A DNA stretch of 64,000 nucleotides from Acinetobacter kookii (GTDB lineage Bacteria; Pseudomonadota; Gammaproteobacteria; Pseudomonadales; Moraxellaceae), in NCBI RefSeq assembly GCF_900096895.1, contig NZ_FMYO01000007.1, forward strand, positions 1 through 64,000. The letters are read 5' to 3'. The position numbers were made by a program, and so were the translations under genes. The notes beneath the pieces were generated by a model. That model made no database searches. It was not told the DNA's origin and saw only the letters and a list, made by a program, of their open reading frames with translations. Numbering within the stretch: position 1 is the first letter of the stretch; each line of letters starts with the position of its first letter. Shown one piece after another: positions 29,848-38,823 of this stretch.

Positions 29848-29849
29848 AA

Positions 29850-32702
29850 TTATATTTCATCCTCATGTTCATGATCTTCATGTGAACCACAACTACAGTT
29901 ATATTCAAAATTCTCATCTTCACTTCCATCATCTAATGACACAGACCAGTCATCAACAGTACCAATGAGAATGTCATAATCTTCATTAATGGATGTATTC
30001 ATTCGTTGAGTTCGACCATGTTGATCGAGTATTCCGGAAATATAGGTATTATTTTTATTGTTAATTAATTTGTATTTAACCTCTGAAAAATTAGCTTCAT
30101 AAAATAGATCATAAAAATCCCATTTGTTTGTAAAAGTCTTAACATCTTGAATTAAAGGTAAAGTTGGTATTTCAGTTTTAACTTTCCCTCCCCCCACAAA
30201 ACTATGCTGCCCTGCCTTACTTTCAAACTTGCCACCTGTAGTCGTAAAAATACCTTCTGCATTAATCTTTAACTGTGAACCACCCGCTGTCAGTACAATC
30301 TCTTTTGGGCTGATAAGCTCAATTTTATCTTCCGTAGAAATCAGCTTAACAACCTTACGGGCTATGACTTCAATGGCATCATCCTGTGCCTGCAGCTCGA
30401 CTTTGCCTTTCGCAGCATATGCCCTCACCCCCTGCTGCGCTGCAAACAGGCTGATCTTGTCTTGAGCATGGCTAATGAATGATTTTTGCGTTGAGAAATT
30501 AATCGCATCTCCGGCAGTTTGGCTGATCTGTCCATCTGCCGAGAGATGTAAATCTTCATGGGTGACACAGGCGATGGAGTTAGGCGCTGCCAGAATCATC
30601 AAGGCCTGCTTAAAAACATTTGCTTTAGCTTCATCCCTGTGTTCCATCTGCTCCAGGAAATGCTTTAAATTGTCTAAAACGGTAAGTGCATCCGTTTGCT
30701 GATTTTTCGCCACATCACTTAAGCTTTTTGAATGATTGAAACTATTTTCAAGCTGACTTTTAGCCTGATTCACATCCAAATGATGACCTGCCGCGGTATT
30801 TTGCTTGTGTGTGGAAATGAGCAAACCATCACCCGCCCGAACAGCGCCCCATTGATCCGTTCTTAGCTCAAAGCCTTCACCACGGCCCTCACTAGTCTCG
30901 GCAGCTTTGGGATGGCTGAGATGCCCCAAATTCAGCTGACTTGCGCCATGGCTGCTTTGCAATTGGGTACTGATCTGTCCAGTGGTGTCATCAAAACGTA
31001 GCTGGTTAAAACCGTTTCCATCCACCTCTTGCGAGCGAATACCACTGAGCTTTTTGGTGTCCGGTAACTGCCCCTTGCGATCAAACATGCTCTGATGGCG
31101 TTCCGCCTCATGAATCCGCCCTACCACAAAAGGCCGGTCCACATCCCCTTCAAAGAAGTCAATCACCACAATTTCACCAATCCGCGGATGAAAACGTGCA
31201 CCATAACCTTCACCTGCCCACGGGGTCAGCACATCTACCCAGGCTGAATCGGTATCATTGTCATTGCTGCCGGCTCCGCCATCATGTCCATGATCATCAT
31301 CACGGGTAAACAAAAAGCGGACTTTGATTCTTCCCCATTGATCCACATAAATGCTTTCACCTTCCGGACCGACCACTCTGGCACGTTGCGGATAGGCTAC
31401 AGGTCGATGATTTAGGGGATGATATTCAGGCAGCACAGCAATATTGCGTCGCACCAGATACAGCTCATTGGCTTGCCGTTCCTCTCCCGACGGTTGCCAA
31501 CGGCTTAAACTTACCAGGCTATCCACTTGCCGATGGATGTCTTTCGGCAAATTATTCTGGTTGTAAAAAGCCTTGCCTAAAATCAGGAATTCCTTGTCTG
31601 AACCTGAATGCCGATCAATTTCAGGATGATCCAGCAATTCAAACCAGTAACCGACATGGGCATCACGCACGCTACTCTGCGCAGTGAAATATTTGGCCTG
31701 CAAGTCCTGGTACTGGCTCAGTTGCCGATTCAGTTTTTCCAGTTGCGGACTGCCTGCAGTGGTGGCCTGATCCGCACCGGTTAAATCCGCTGTCCATGCA
31801 GGACTCATGTTCCAGACCTGTTCCAGACTTAAAGTTTCATTGTCTTGCAATTCACTATGTTGATGATGGCTAAGCAGAGAATGACTTTGATCCTGCGATA
31901 AGGTATGGGCTTGCCAACGCTGTACCTGCACGGCGGTCGACTGCAAGGACCGTTCGGCAATAAAACCGGTAATGCTGTCAAAAGTCTCCGTGGCATGGCT
32001 GCGATGAAAGCGCACCGATCTTCTTTTTAAGGTATTAAACTCATGGTTTTCATCAATTAAACGTAATTTCTGCGCTTGAATTGCTGTGGCCGAACTGGCA
32101 ACGACATGTTCGGCTTCATCAATCAGCCAATTGATGCCTTCGCTGCGCCACAGCCGGGTTAAAAATTCATAATCGGTTTCATTGGCCTGCATCACAAAAG
32201 GACGTACATCATAGTCTCGGCTCAGGCCTTGCATATTTAAACTGAGGCTGGCTGCAAACAGGCGACTTTTGCCTTGCCATTCCTTAAACAGGATTTCACT
32301 GATATCGCGCACACTTTTGTTGATAAACACACGACTATTACGGCGCTTGTGCCACAGTGCCGTCGCATCTTCAAGGGTCAGTTTATACAGGGTCAGTGCA
32401 CCATCGCTTTGGCCCTGGCTGGCAGCAGTAATCACGCCCGTCATCCGGGACAATTCACCGGTATCCGTCACCTGGTCCACAGCCACCTGCCCGCCAATAA
32501 ATTGTTTGAGCGCAATATGGGCATGCGTCGACAGGCACATCAGTTCAGCTTTTAAGCCCTGATTGATGCGGTGTTGTCCTTCAATGCGTTGAATAAAGAC
32601 CTGAGCATTCAGCAATTCATTGGAAAACTGGATATGCAGGGCGCGCTTTTGCAAACTTAAGCCCATACTGTCCATCAGCATGTGAATATTCTTTAACATC
32701 AT
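29850..32702 (-). CDS. vgrG: Type VI secretion spike protein VgrG
   Basis: 950-aa trimeric spike of the type VI secretion tube. Regions in order: gp27-like base (about 1-400), the gp5-like OB fold (VVGPEGESIYVDQWGRIKVRFLF and SAWVDVLTPWAGEGYGARFHPRIGEIVVIDFFEGD region, about 430-540), and the DUF2345 beta-helix needle (about 640-850). After residue 850 comes an unusual 100-aa extension containing a beta-rich transthyretin-like stretch (YISGILDQHGRTQRMNT) and a Cys/His/acidic end (CSCGSHEDHEHEDE). The extension is coded by AT-rich DNA unlike the rest and probably binds the cargo peptidase next door. No other type VI structural gene is in the window. MMLK offers two starts 3 bases apart. Confidence 0.93.
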   Translation of the reverse strand: MMLKNIHMLMDSMGLSLQKRALHIQFSNELLNAQVFIQRIEGQHRINQGLKAELMCLSTHAHIALKQFIGGQVAVDQVTDTGELSRMTGVITAASQGQSDGALTLYKLTLEDATALWHKRRNSRVFINKSVRDISEILFKEWQGKSRLFAASLSLNMQGLSRDYDVRPFVMQANETDYEFLTRLWRSEGINWLIDEAEHVVASSATAIQAQKLRLIDENHEFNTLKRRSVRFHRSHATETFDSITGFIAERSLQSTAVQVQRWQAHTLSQDQSHSLLSHHQHSELQDNETLSLEQVWNMSPAWTADLTGADQATTAGSPQLEKLNRQLSQYQDLQAKYFTAQSSVRDAHVGYWFELLDHPEIDRHSGSDKEFLILGKAFYNQNNLPKDIHRQVDSLVSLSRWQPSGEERQANELYLVRRNIAVLPEYHPLNHRPVAYPQRARVVGPEGESIYVDQWGRIKVRFLFTRDDDHGHDGGAGSNDNDTDSAWVDVLTPWAGEGYGARFHPRIGEIVVIDFFEGDVDRPFVVGRIHEAERHQSMFDRKGQLPDTKKLSGIRSQEVDGNGFNQLRFDDTTGQISTQLQSSHGASQLNLGHLSHPKAAETSEGRGEGFELRTDQWGAVRAGDGLLISTHKQNTAAGHHLDVNQAKSQLENSFNHSKSLSDVAKNQQTDALTVLDNLKHFLEQMEHRDEAKANVFKQALMILAAPNSIACVTHEDLHLSADGQISQTAGDAINFSTQKSFISHAQDKISLFAAQQGVRAYAAKGKVELQAQDDAIEVIARKVVKLISTEDKIELISPKEIVLTAGGSQLKINAEGIFTTTGGKFESKAGQHSFVGGGKVKTEIPTLPLIQDVKTFTNKWDFYDLFYEANFSEVKYKLINNKNNTYISGILDQHGRTQRMNTSINEDYDILIGTVDDWSVSLDDGSEDENFEYNCSCGSHEDHEHEDEI

Positions 32703-32922
32703 GATTTATTATTGTTATAGGGTTATTTTAATTTGAGACGCATTCTAGAAAATGTTGTTTTTTTAGTCCAGTAGGTTTTTTGTTAATTTTATCCATCAGC
32801 GCAATTCTGTTAAATGAATGAAATTAGATAAAAATGTGCAGAGATTAAAGCCATTGCTTTATTCTGCTGCGAGACGCTTGCTGTTACACTGAAAAGCATA
32901 AGAATATTGAAGAGCTCGGGTC

Positions 32923-34077
32923 ATGATTGAGATTCATTCCAAACTACCGGCACAGGGTGTCACCATTTTCAGCGTAATGACCGCCATGGCGCATCGCCTG
33001 AATGCCTTAAATCTCTCTCAAGGTTTTCCCGACTTTGCCGCGCCACCGGCCCTACTCCAAGCCTTAAGCCAGGCAACAATGGATGGTTTCAATCAATATG
33101 CACCCAGTGATGGCTTGATTTCGCTGCGTGAACAGGTGGCCCAGCAATTTTTAAAACGCGATCAACTGGTGATTGACCCCATTACTGAAATCACCATCAC
33201 GCCTGGAGCCACGATTGCCATTTTTGTTGCCATTCAGGCGCTGATCCATGCCGAAGATGAAGTGATTATTTTCGACCCCTGTTATGACAGTTATGGTCCC
33301 AGCGTGAAACTGGTGGGGGGTAAGGCCGTTCACATTTCCCTGACAGCCCCACAATTTTCAGTGGACTGGAACCGGGTAAAAGATGCCATCAATGACCGGA
33401 CCCGGATGATCATTGTGAATACCCCGCACAATCCAAGCGGTGCCATCTGGTCACGTCAGGATTGGTTAACTTTAATTGAACTGATTCGGGATAAAAATAT
33501 CATTGTCCTATCCGACGAAGTTTATGAACACCTGATTTATGACGGTCAGAAGCATTATTCAGCCTTGTCCTTTCCGGAACTTCGCGACCGCAGCATAGTA
33601 ATCGGTTCATTTGGTAAAACCTTTCACGTGACCGGCTGGAAAACCGGATATTGCATTGCCTCGCCTGAACTGACGAAAATATTCAGACAAGTGTATCAGT
33701 TTGCCAGTTTCTGCGGCGTGACACCGGTACAGATGGCGCTGGCCACGTTTATGCAGCAGCATCCGGAGCATATTGAGGGACTTGCAGAGTTTTATCAGGA
33801 TAAACGTGACCTGTTTAATTCAGGCCTGCGAAATTCGCGCTTTCATTTTACCCCTTCACAAGGGACATATTTCCAGAACCTGAATTACAGTGCCATCCGC
33901 CCCGATCTGGATGATGTCGAGATGTGTAAGTTCTTGGCCCAACAGCATGGCATTGTTGCCATTCCCATATCGGTGTTTTATCAGCAGGCACCGGAAAATT
34001 TACGTTTAATCCGCTTCTGTTTTGCCAAAAAAGATGAAACTTTAGAGCAGGCAACCACCATTTTATCGGCTGTTTAA
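32923..34077 (+). CDS. Class I/II aminotransferase, methionine/aromatic type (YbdL-like)
   Basis: PLP-dependent aminotransferase of 384 aa. The PLP Lys is in SFGKTFHVTGWKTGY (near residue 237); the NTPHNPSGA motif near residue 167 and the C-terminal Arg in LRFCFAKK (RLIRFCF) complete the fold I active site. The opening LNLSQGFPDFAAPP is typical of the KAT/YbdL group, which uses methionine and aromatic amino acids. Methionine turnover would fit the sulfur cluster downstream, but it is separated by a MATE gene and the link is speculative. Confidence 0.88.
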   Translation: MIEIHSKLPAQGVTIFSVMTAMAHRLNALNLSQGFPDFAAPPALLQALSQATMDGFNQYAPSDGLISLREQVAQQFLKRDQLVIDPITEITITPGATIAIFVAIQALIHAEDEVIIFDPCYDSYGPSVKLVGGKAVHISLTAPQFSVDWNRVKDAINDRTRMIIVNTPHNPSGAIWSRQDWLTLIELIRDKNIIVLSDEVYEHLIYDGQKHYSALSFPELRDRSIVIGSFGKTFHVTGWKTGYCIASPELTKIFRQVYQFASFCGVTPVQMALATFMQQHPEHIEGLAEFYQDKRDLFNSGLRNSRFHFTPSQGTYFQNLNYSAIRPDLDDVEMCKFLAQQHGIVAIPISVFYQQAPENLRLIRFCFAKKDETLEQATTILSAV

Positions 34078-34194
34078 ATGCATCATTTGCAATCAAATTC
34101 CGCCTTGATTACCGAAAAACTAAGGCTTGTTTAAGCTAACTCAGGTAGGGTTAGCAATAGAACCAAAAGATATAAAAAAATTACAGGATGTTCC

Positions 34195-35562
34195 ATGCCC
34201 CATCATCAACCTCTGGTCAGCCAGCAGAAACTCTGGAAAACATTTTTAGTTTTTCTGTTGCCCTTGATTGCGACCAATATTTTGCAAAACCTGTCAGGAA
34301 CCATTAATACCATTTTTGTCGGGCAAATGATGGGGGTGAAGGCCATTGCAGCGGTGGCTGTATTCTTTCCGATTTTGTTCTGCCTGCTGGCTTTTGTGAT
34401 TGGACTTTCCTCAGGAGCAACGGTATTGGTTGGGCAGGCCTGGGGAGCGCAAAATATTGAAAAAGTGCGCTATGTGGTGGGGTCTACCCTGTTTATGACC
34501 TTAACTGGCGGCAGTATGATTGCGCTGTTGGGGGTGCTTTTTGCCAAGCATATTTTACTGGCTCTGGGTACAGCTCCTGATGTCATGCACCTGTCGTTGC
34601 CTTTTGTACAGTGGATGATGGCTGGTAGCCCCTTATTATTTATTTATATTATTTACACCTCCATTTTACGTGGCGTCGGTGACAGTACCACCCCGCTAAT
34701 TGCTTCTGGCATGACTATTCTGATTGGTGTGCTCGTTACGCCTGTGCTGATTGCAGGCTATTTTGGCTTTCCGAAAATGGGCATTATTGCTCCGGCAATT
34801 GCGACCGCTGTCGGTTATCTGGCGGTACTGGTGTTTTTGGCCATGTATCTGAATAAAAAGGATCATCCGCTCAAGCCTGACCGTCATTTGCTCAGCCATA
34901 TTCGCCATCACCCAGAACTGAGTAGAATTATTCTGCGTTTGAGCATTCCTACCGGGGTGCAGATGGTAACCACTTCGGTTGCCGGACTGGTCATTGTCGG
35001 ACTGGTCAACCGTTATGGTTCACATGCAACCGCGGCCTATGGGGCAGTCAATCAGGTACTGAACTACATTCAATTTCCCGCCCTGTCTATTTCAATTGCC
35101 GCTTCCATTTTTGCAGCACAGGCCATTGGTGCAGGAAAGTCGGATCTGCTCAACAAGGTTACGCGTACTGCACTCGGGATGAATATTGTCATTACCGGCG
35201 GATTGGTGGCTTTGGCTTATCTGTTCTCCAAATATCTGATGGCGCTGTTTATCACCGACCCGACGGTGGTGGTCCTGGGGCAACAATTATTGTTTATCGT
35301 GCTGTGGTCCATCCTGTTTTTTGGGGCCAGCGCCATTTTTGCTTCCATCATGCGTGCCAGTGGCACCGTGACCCTCCCCATGCTGATTAATATCGCCGCG
35401 ATTTTATTGATTGAAGTGCCCTGTGCCTACCTGTTCAGCCGATGGTGGGGTTTGCAAGGGATCTGGTATGCCTATGCTTTGGCCTTCGTCATCTTGTGCA
35501 TCATGCAAGGGCTGTATTACCAATTTGTGTGGAAGAAAAAAACTGTGACTGCCCTCATTTAA
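34195..35562 (+). CDS. MATE-family multidrug efflux transporter
   Basis: 455-aa inner-membrane protein with twelve hydrophobic segments in two related halves, the MATE layout. First-half features NTIFVGQMMGVKAIAAVAV and GAQNIEKVRYVVG are typical, with SILRGVGDSTTPL closing the first half. MATE proteins export cations, drugs or metabolites using proton or sodium gradients. The substrate is unknown. It begins 118 bases after the aminotransferase gene and shows no clear terminator of its own. Confidence 0.9.
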   Translation: MPHHQPLVSQQKLWKTFLVFLLPLIATNILQNLSGTINTIFVGQMMGVKAIAAVAVFFPILFCLLAFVIGLSSGATVLVGQAWGAQNIEKVRYVVGSTLFMTLTGGSMIALLGVLFAKHILLALGTAPDVMHLSLPFVQWMMAGSPLLFIYIIYTSILRGVGDSTTPLIASGMTILIGVLVTPVLIAGYFGFPKMGIIAPAIATAVGYLAVLVFLAMYLNKKDHPLKPDRHLLSHIRHHPELSRIILRLSIPTGVQMVTTSVAGLVIVGLVNRYGSHATAAYGAVNQVLNYIQFPALSISIAASIFAAQAIGAGKSDLLNKVTRTALGMNIVITGGLVALAYLFSKYLMALFITDPTVVVLGQQLLFIVLWSILFFGASAIFASIMRASGTVTLPMLINIAAILLIEVPCAYLFSRWWGLQGIWYAYALAFVILCIMQGLYYQFVWKKKTVTALI

Positions 35563-35718
35563 ACTGCTTACTGATTTAAAAAAGATTTGCCGGAATGCCT
35601 TAGAAATAGGATTAATGCTCTTATCCCATATAGGTTATAAGGATTTAATTTTATCGTATTTTTCAAGCCTGCTGTTCCTTGTTATAAACCTGTTGAAAAT
35701 CAATGATTACAACAGAGT

Positions 35719-37095
35719 ATGACCATGGCAAAACGACAAATTAAACTGGGTGCTTTTATTCCAACCACTTCACAGCACGCTGCGGGCTGGCGCCATCCGC
35801 AGTCACGTCCACAGCATCATTTAAGCATTGATTATGCGATTGAACTGGCAAAAACTGCCGAGAAAGGTTTGTTTGATGCTTACTTCCTTGCCGATGGTTT
35901 GTCGGTGAATTGGAGTCATGGGGCTTCCAAAAGCAAGCAAAGTATGGGCTATAGCGACAAGGTGGTCGGTTTTGAACCGGTGACCTTGTTTGCTACCATT
36001 TCAGCTGTGACAAAACATATCGGTTTTATTGCCACTGCATCCACCACCTATGAAGATCCCTACCTTTTGGCCCGTAAATACGCCTCTTTAGATCATATTT
36101 CCAAGGGTCGTGCCGCCTGGAATGTGGTCACCACCATTTCGGCGGATACTGCCCGCAACTTTGGTTTCACTGCGCATCCGGATGCCAAAATCCGTTATGA
36201 ACGCGCAGATGAATTTATTGAAGTGGTGCAAAAACTTTGGGACTCCTGGGAAGATAATGCTTTTCTTTATGATAAAGAAAGCGGTCAATTCTTCGATGCA
36301 GACAAAGTGCATGAACCCCTGCATACAGGCAAACATTTCAGCGTGCAAGGTCCACTAAATGTGTCTCGCCCACCACAAGGGTATCCGGTGATTGTGCAAG
36401 CCGGTCAGTCGGAAGATGGCCGTGAACTGGCCGCAAAATATGCCGAAGTCATTTTCACGGCGCAGCAGAGTTTAAGCGATGCCCAGGCCTTTTACCGTGA
36501 TGTTAAAACACGTTTAACTAAATATGGCCGCCATACCGATGACCTGAAAATCATGCCGGGCGTATCGGTTTTTGTGGCAAAAACTGAACAGGAAGCCCAG
36601 GAAAAATACCAGTTATTAAACAGCCTGATTCACCCGGATGTTGGCCTAGGCTTACTTTCCGGTTTGGCAGGCCATATTGATCTTTCAAAATTTGACCTGG
36701 ATGCCCCCTTCCCGCAACTGGAAGAAGCCGAGATCAATTTCTCTAGCCGTCAGCAGATGATGATTGATATTGCACGTAAGCATAACTTTAGCATTCGCCA
36801 GCTGTATGAATATATTGCCTCAGCACGCGGTCACTGGACCTTGATTGGTACTCCCGAGCAGGTGGTGGATCAGCTGCAAAACTGGTTTGAAAATGAAGCA
36901 GCAGATGGCTTCAATGTCTTGCCGCCGTCTACCCCTGCCGGCCTGGATGATTTTGTGAATTTGATTGTGCCAGAACTGCAACGCCGTGGCCTGTTCCGTA
37001 CTGCATATGAAGGAACTACTTTACGTGAAAATCTGGGCTTAAAACGTCCTGAAAATCAGTATGTCCTTGCCAGACAGGCAAGCAAAGCGTCTTGA
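35719..37095 (+). CDS. FMN-dependent monooxygenase, NtaA/SnaA/DszA family (copy 1)
   Basis: 458-aa TIM-barrel flavin monooxygenase of the luciferase-like group that uses FMNH2 and oxygen. Family features: GWRHPQSRPQ near residue 22, FIATASTTYEDPY near 100, GRAAWNVVTT near 128, RYERADEFIEV near 160, and PVIVQAGQSEDGRELAAKYA near 225. Relatives open C-S or C-N bonds (dibenzothiophene sulfone, nitrilotriacetate, dimethyl sulfide). It is strikingly similar to copy 2 at 37348. The ATG at 35719 and the one at 35725 are both possible. I see no sigma-54 promoter in its upstream region. Confidence 0.92.
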   Translation: MTMAKRQIKLGAFIPTTSQHAAGWRHPQSRPQHHLSIDYAIELAKTAEKGLFDAYFLADGLSVNWSHGASKSKQSMGYSDKVVGFEPVTLFATISAVTKHIGFIATASTTYEDPYLLARKYASLDHISKGRAAWNVVTTISADTARNFGFTAHPDAKIRYERADEFIEVVQKLWDSWEDNAFLYDKESGQFFDADKVHEPLHTGKHFSVQGPLNVSRPPQGYPVIVQAGQSEDGRELAAKYAEVIFTAQQSLSDAQAFYRDVKTRLTKYGRHTDDLKIMPGVSVFVAKTEQEAQEKYQLLNSLIHPDVGLGLLSGLAGHIDLSKFDLDAPFPQLEEAEINFSSRQQMMIDIARKHNFSIRQLYEYIASARGHWTLIGTPEQVVDQLQNWFENEAADGFNVLPPSTPAGLDDFVNLIVPELQRRGLFRTAYEGTTLRENLGLKRPENQYVLARQASKAS

Positions 37096-37103
37096 TTGAG
37101 CTG

Positions 37104-37135
37104 AAACACATGTTCCGCTTGGAGCATGTGTTTTA
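37104..37135 (+). terminator. Terminator between the two monooxygenase genes
   Basis: Stem AAACACATGTTCC / GGAGCATGTGTTT with a GCTT loop and one G-U pair, followed by TAT. It starts 8 bases after the stop of copy 1, so copy 2 needs its own promoter. Confidence 0.8.
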
Positions 37136-37290
37136 TACCCATAAAAAAATTATGCCTTTTTCATCCTCAGCATATTCAATGCAAATTTTAAGCTGAATAC
37201 ATGACAACACAACAACAGCCAAGCTGTTGATATAACAACAATAAATAAAATAAAAAATATTAAATATATGATTTTTAATACTTATTTTAT

Positions 37291-37306
37291 TGGCACGCTC
37301 TTTGAA
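37291..37306 (+). promoter_or_regulatory. Sigma-54 promoter of monooxygenase copy 2
   Basis: TGGCACG-CTCT-TTGAA matches the -24/-12 consensus (TGGCACG-N4-TTGCA) with one difference, TTGA for TTGC. It lies 41 bases before the ATG at 37348. A nearly identical element precedes the amidohydrolase operon at 51313, and a sigma-54 activator gene lies between. Confidence 0.75.
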
Positions 37307-37347
37307 CTAGATAAAACCATACCCAACCACATAGAACAGGTTTTCAC

Positions 37348-38712
37348 ATGTCAAAACGTCAAATACGCTTAGGGGCTTTTGTACCCGGAACATCACAACA
37401 TGTTGCCGGCTGGCGCCATCCGCAAGCTCGTCCACAAGACAGCCACAACTTAAACTATTTTATAGAACTGGCCAAAACGGCTGAACGTGGCTTATTTGAC
37501 GCCTATTTCCTGGCGGATGTTCCCGTGACCGTCGATCCGGAGACCACACCGAACCTGGGTTTAACCGGCGGTTTTTCTGCGGGGCTTGAGCCTGTTTCCC
37601 TGTTTTCTGCTCTGGCAGCTGTGACCAAGCATATAGGCTTTATCGCTACAGCATCGACCACTTATGAAGAGCCTTATAACCTGGCACGCAAGTTTGCTTC
37701 ACTCGATCATTTATCCGAAGGACGTGCTGCCTGGAATGTGGTCACGACTGCGGGCATCCCTGTGGCTAAAAATTTTGGTTTAAGCGATGCTCCACACCCG
37801 AAAGAGCGTTATGAACGTGCCGATGAATTTATCCAGGTGGCACAAAAACTTTGGGATACTTGGGAAGATGATGCCTTTGAATATAATAAAGAAACAGGAC
37901 AATTCTTTGATGGCAAGAAAATTCACCCACCGCGTTTTAAAGGCAAGCATCTCGCGGTACATGGTGGATTGAATGTGGCACGTCCACCCCAAGGTTATCC
38001 TGTGATTGTTCAGGCGGGTCAATCGGAAGATGGTCGTGAACTGGCGGCAAAATTTGCGGAAGTGATATTCACGGCCCAGCAAAAACTTGAAGATGCCCAA
38101 GCCTTCTACCGTGATGTAAAAGGCCGTTTAGCCAAATATGGCCGTCATGCCGATGACCTGAAAATCATGCCAGGTGTATCCATTTTTGTTGGCAAGACAG
38201 AAGAAGAAGCACGGGCCAAATATGATGAACTGAACAGCTATATTCATCCGAGCTTGGGTCTGTCTTTAATCCAGCAACTGGGCGGTTTTACCGAAGACCT
38301 GTCAAAATTTGATCTGGATCAGCCTCTCCCTGAGCATATTGGACAAATAGAAAATGGCGCCAGCCGTAACCAATTGATTCTAGAGATTGCACGTAAAAAC
38401 AATTTCACTATTCGTGAGCTTTATCAATGGGTGGCAAGTGCGCGTGGTCACTGGACCATTATTGGTACGCCAGAACAGGTGGTGGATGAATTACAAGCCT
38501 GGTTTGAAAATGAAGCCGCGGATGGCTTTAATATTCTGCCGCCAACCACGCCTGCCAGCCTGGATGACTTTGTTGATTTGGTAGTCCCCGAACTGCAACG
38601 TCGTGGCCTGTTCCGTACCGAGTATGAAGGCAAAACCTTACGCGAAAACTTAGGTTTGAAACGCCCTGAAAACCAGTATGTGCTGGCTGTTCAGCAAGTC
38701 AAAGCATCTTAA
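37348..38712 (+). CDS. FMN-dependent monooxygenase, NtaA/SnaA/DszA family (copy 2)
   Basis: 454-aa paralogue of the preceding monooxygenase, with most residues identical across the barrel (GWRHPQARPQ, FIATASTTYEEPY, PVIVQAGQSEDGRELAAKFA). The strongest divergence is at residues 56-82, where copy 1 has WSHGASKSKQSMGY and this one has PVTVDPETTPNLGL, and around 310-340; these loops border the substrate pocket in the family, so the two probably take different substrates. It needs a separate flavin reductase, which is not in the window. It is driven by the sigma-54 promoter at 37291 and ended by the terminator at 38728. Confidence 0.92.
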   Translation: MSKRQIRLGAFVPGTSQHVAGWRHPQARPQDSHNLNYFIELAKTAERGLFDAYFLADVPVTVDPETTPNLGLTGGFSAGLEPVSLFSALAAVTKHIGFIATASTTYEEPYNLARKFASLDHLSEGRAAWNVVTTAGIPVAKNFGLSDAPHPKERYERADEFIQVAQKLWDTWEDDAFEYNKETGQFFDGKKIHPPRFKGKHLAVHGGLNVARPPQGYPVIVQAGQSEDGRELAAKFAEVIFTAQQKLEDAQAFYRDVKGRLAKYGRHADDLKIMPGVSIFVGKTEEEARAKYDELNSYIHPSLGLSLIQQLGGFTEDLSKFDLDQPLPEHIGQIENGASRNQLILEIARKNNFTIRELYQWVASARGHWTIIGTPEQVVDELQAWFENEAADGFNILPPTTPASLDDFVDLVVPELQRRGLFRTEYEGKTLRENLGLKRPENQYVLAVQQVKAS

Positions 38713-38727
38713 TTTAAACAGTTGAAT

Positions 38728-38752
38728 ATCCCTCATTCATGAGGGATTTTTT
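38728..38752 (+). terminator. Terminator after monooxygenase copy 2
   Basis: Perfect 8-bp stem ATCCCTCA / TGAGGGAT with a TTCA loop followed by TTTTT, 15 bases past the stop codon. Confidence 0.9.
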
Positions 38753-38823
38753 ATGTCTGATCCTTTTCAATCGACATAAAAAAACCCACTTTACGCAGGC
38801 TTTTGGATCACACTAAAAAAAGA

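Noticed and set aside
35563..35718. Search for a sigma-54 promoter before monooxygenase copy 1
   Set aside because: No GG-N10-GC pattern is present in this spacer.
38774..38815. Possible terminator for the ssuB-like gene on the minus strand
   Set aside because: The T run is good but the stem needs three G-U pairs, so it is too weak to list as a feature.
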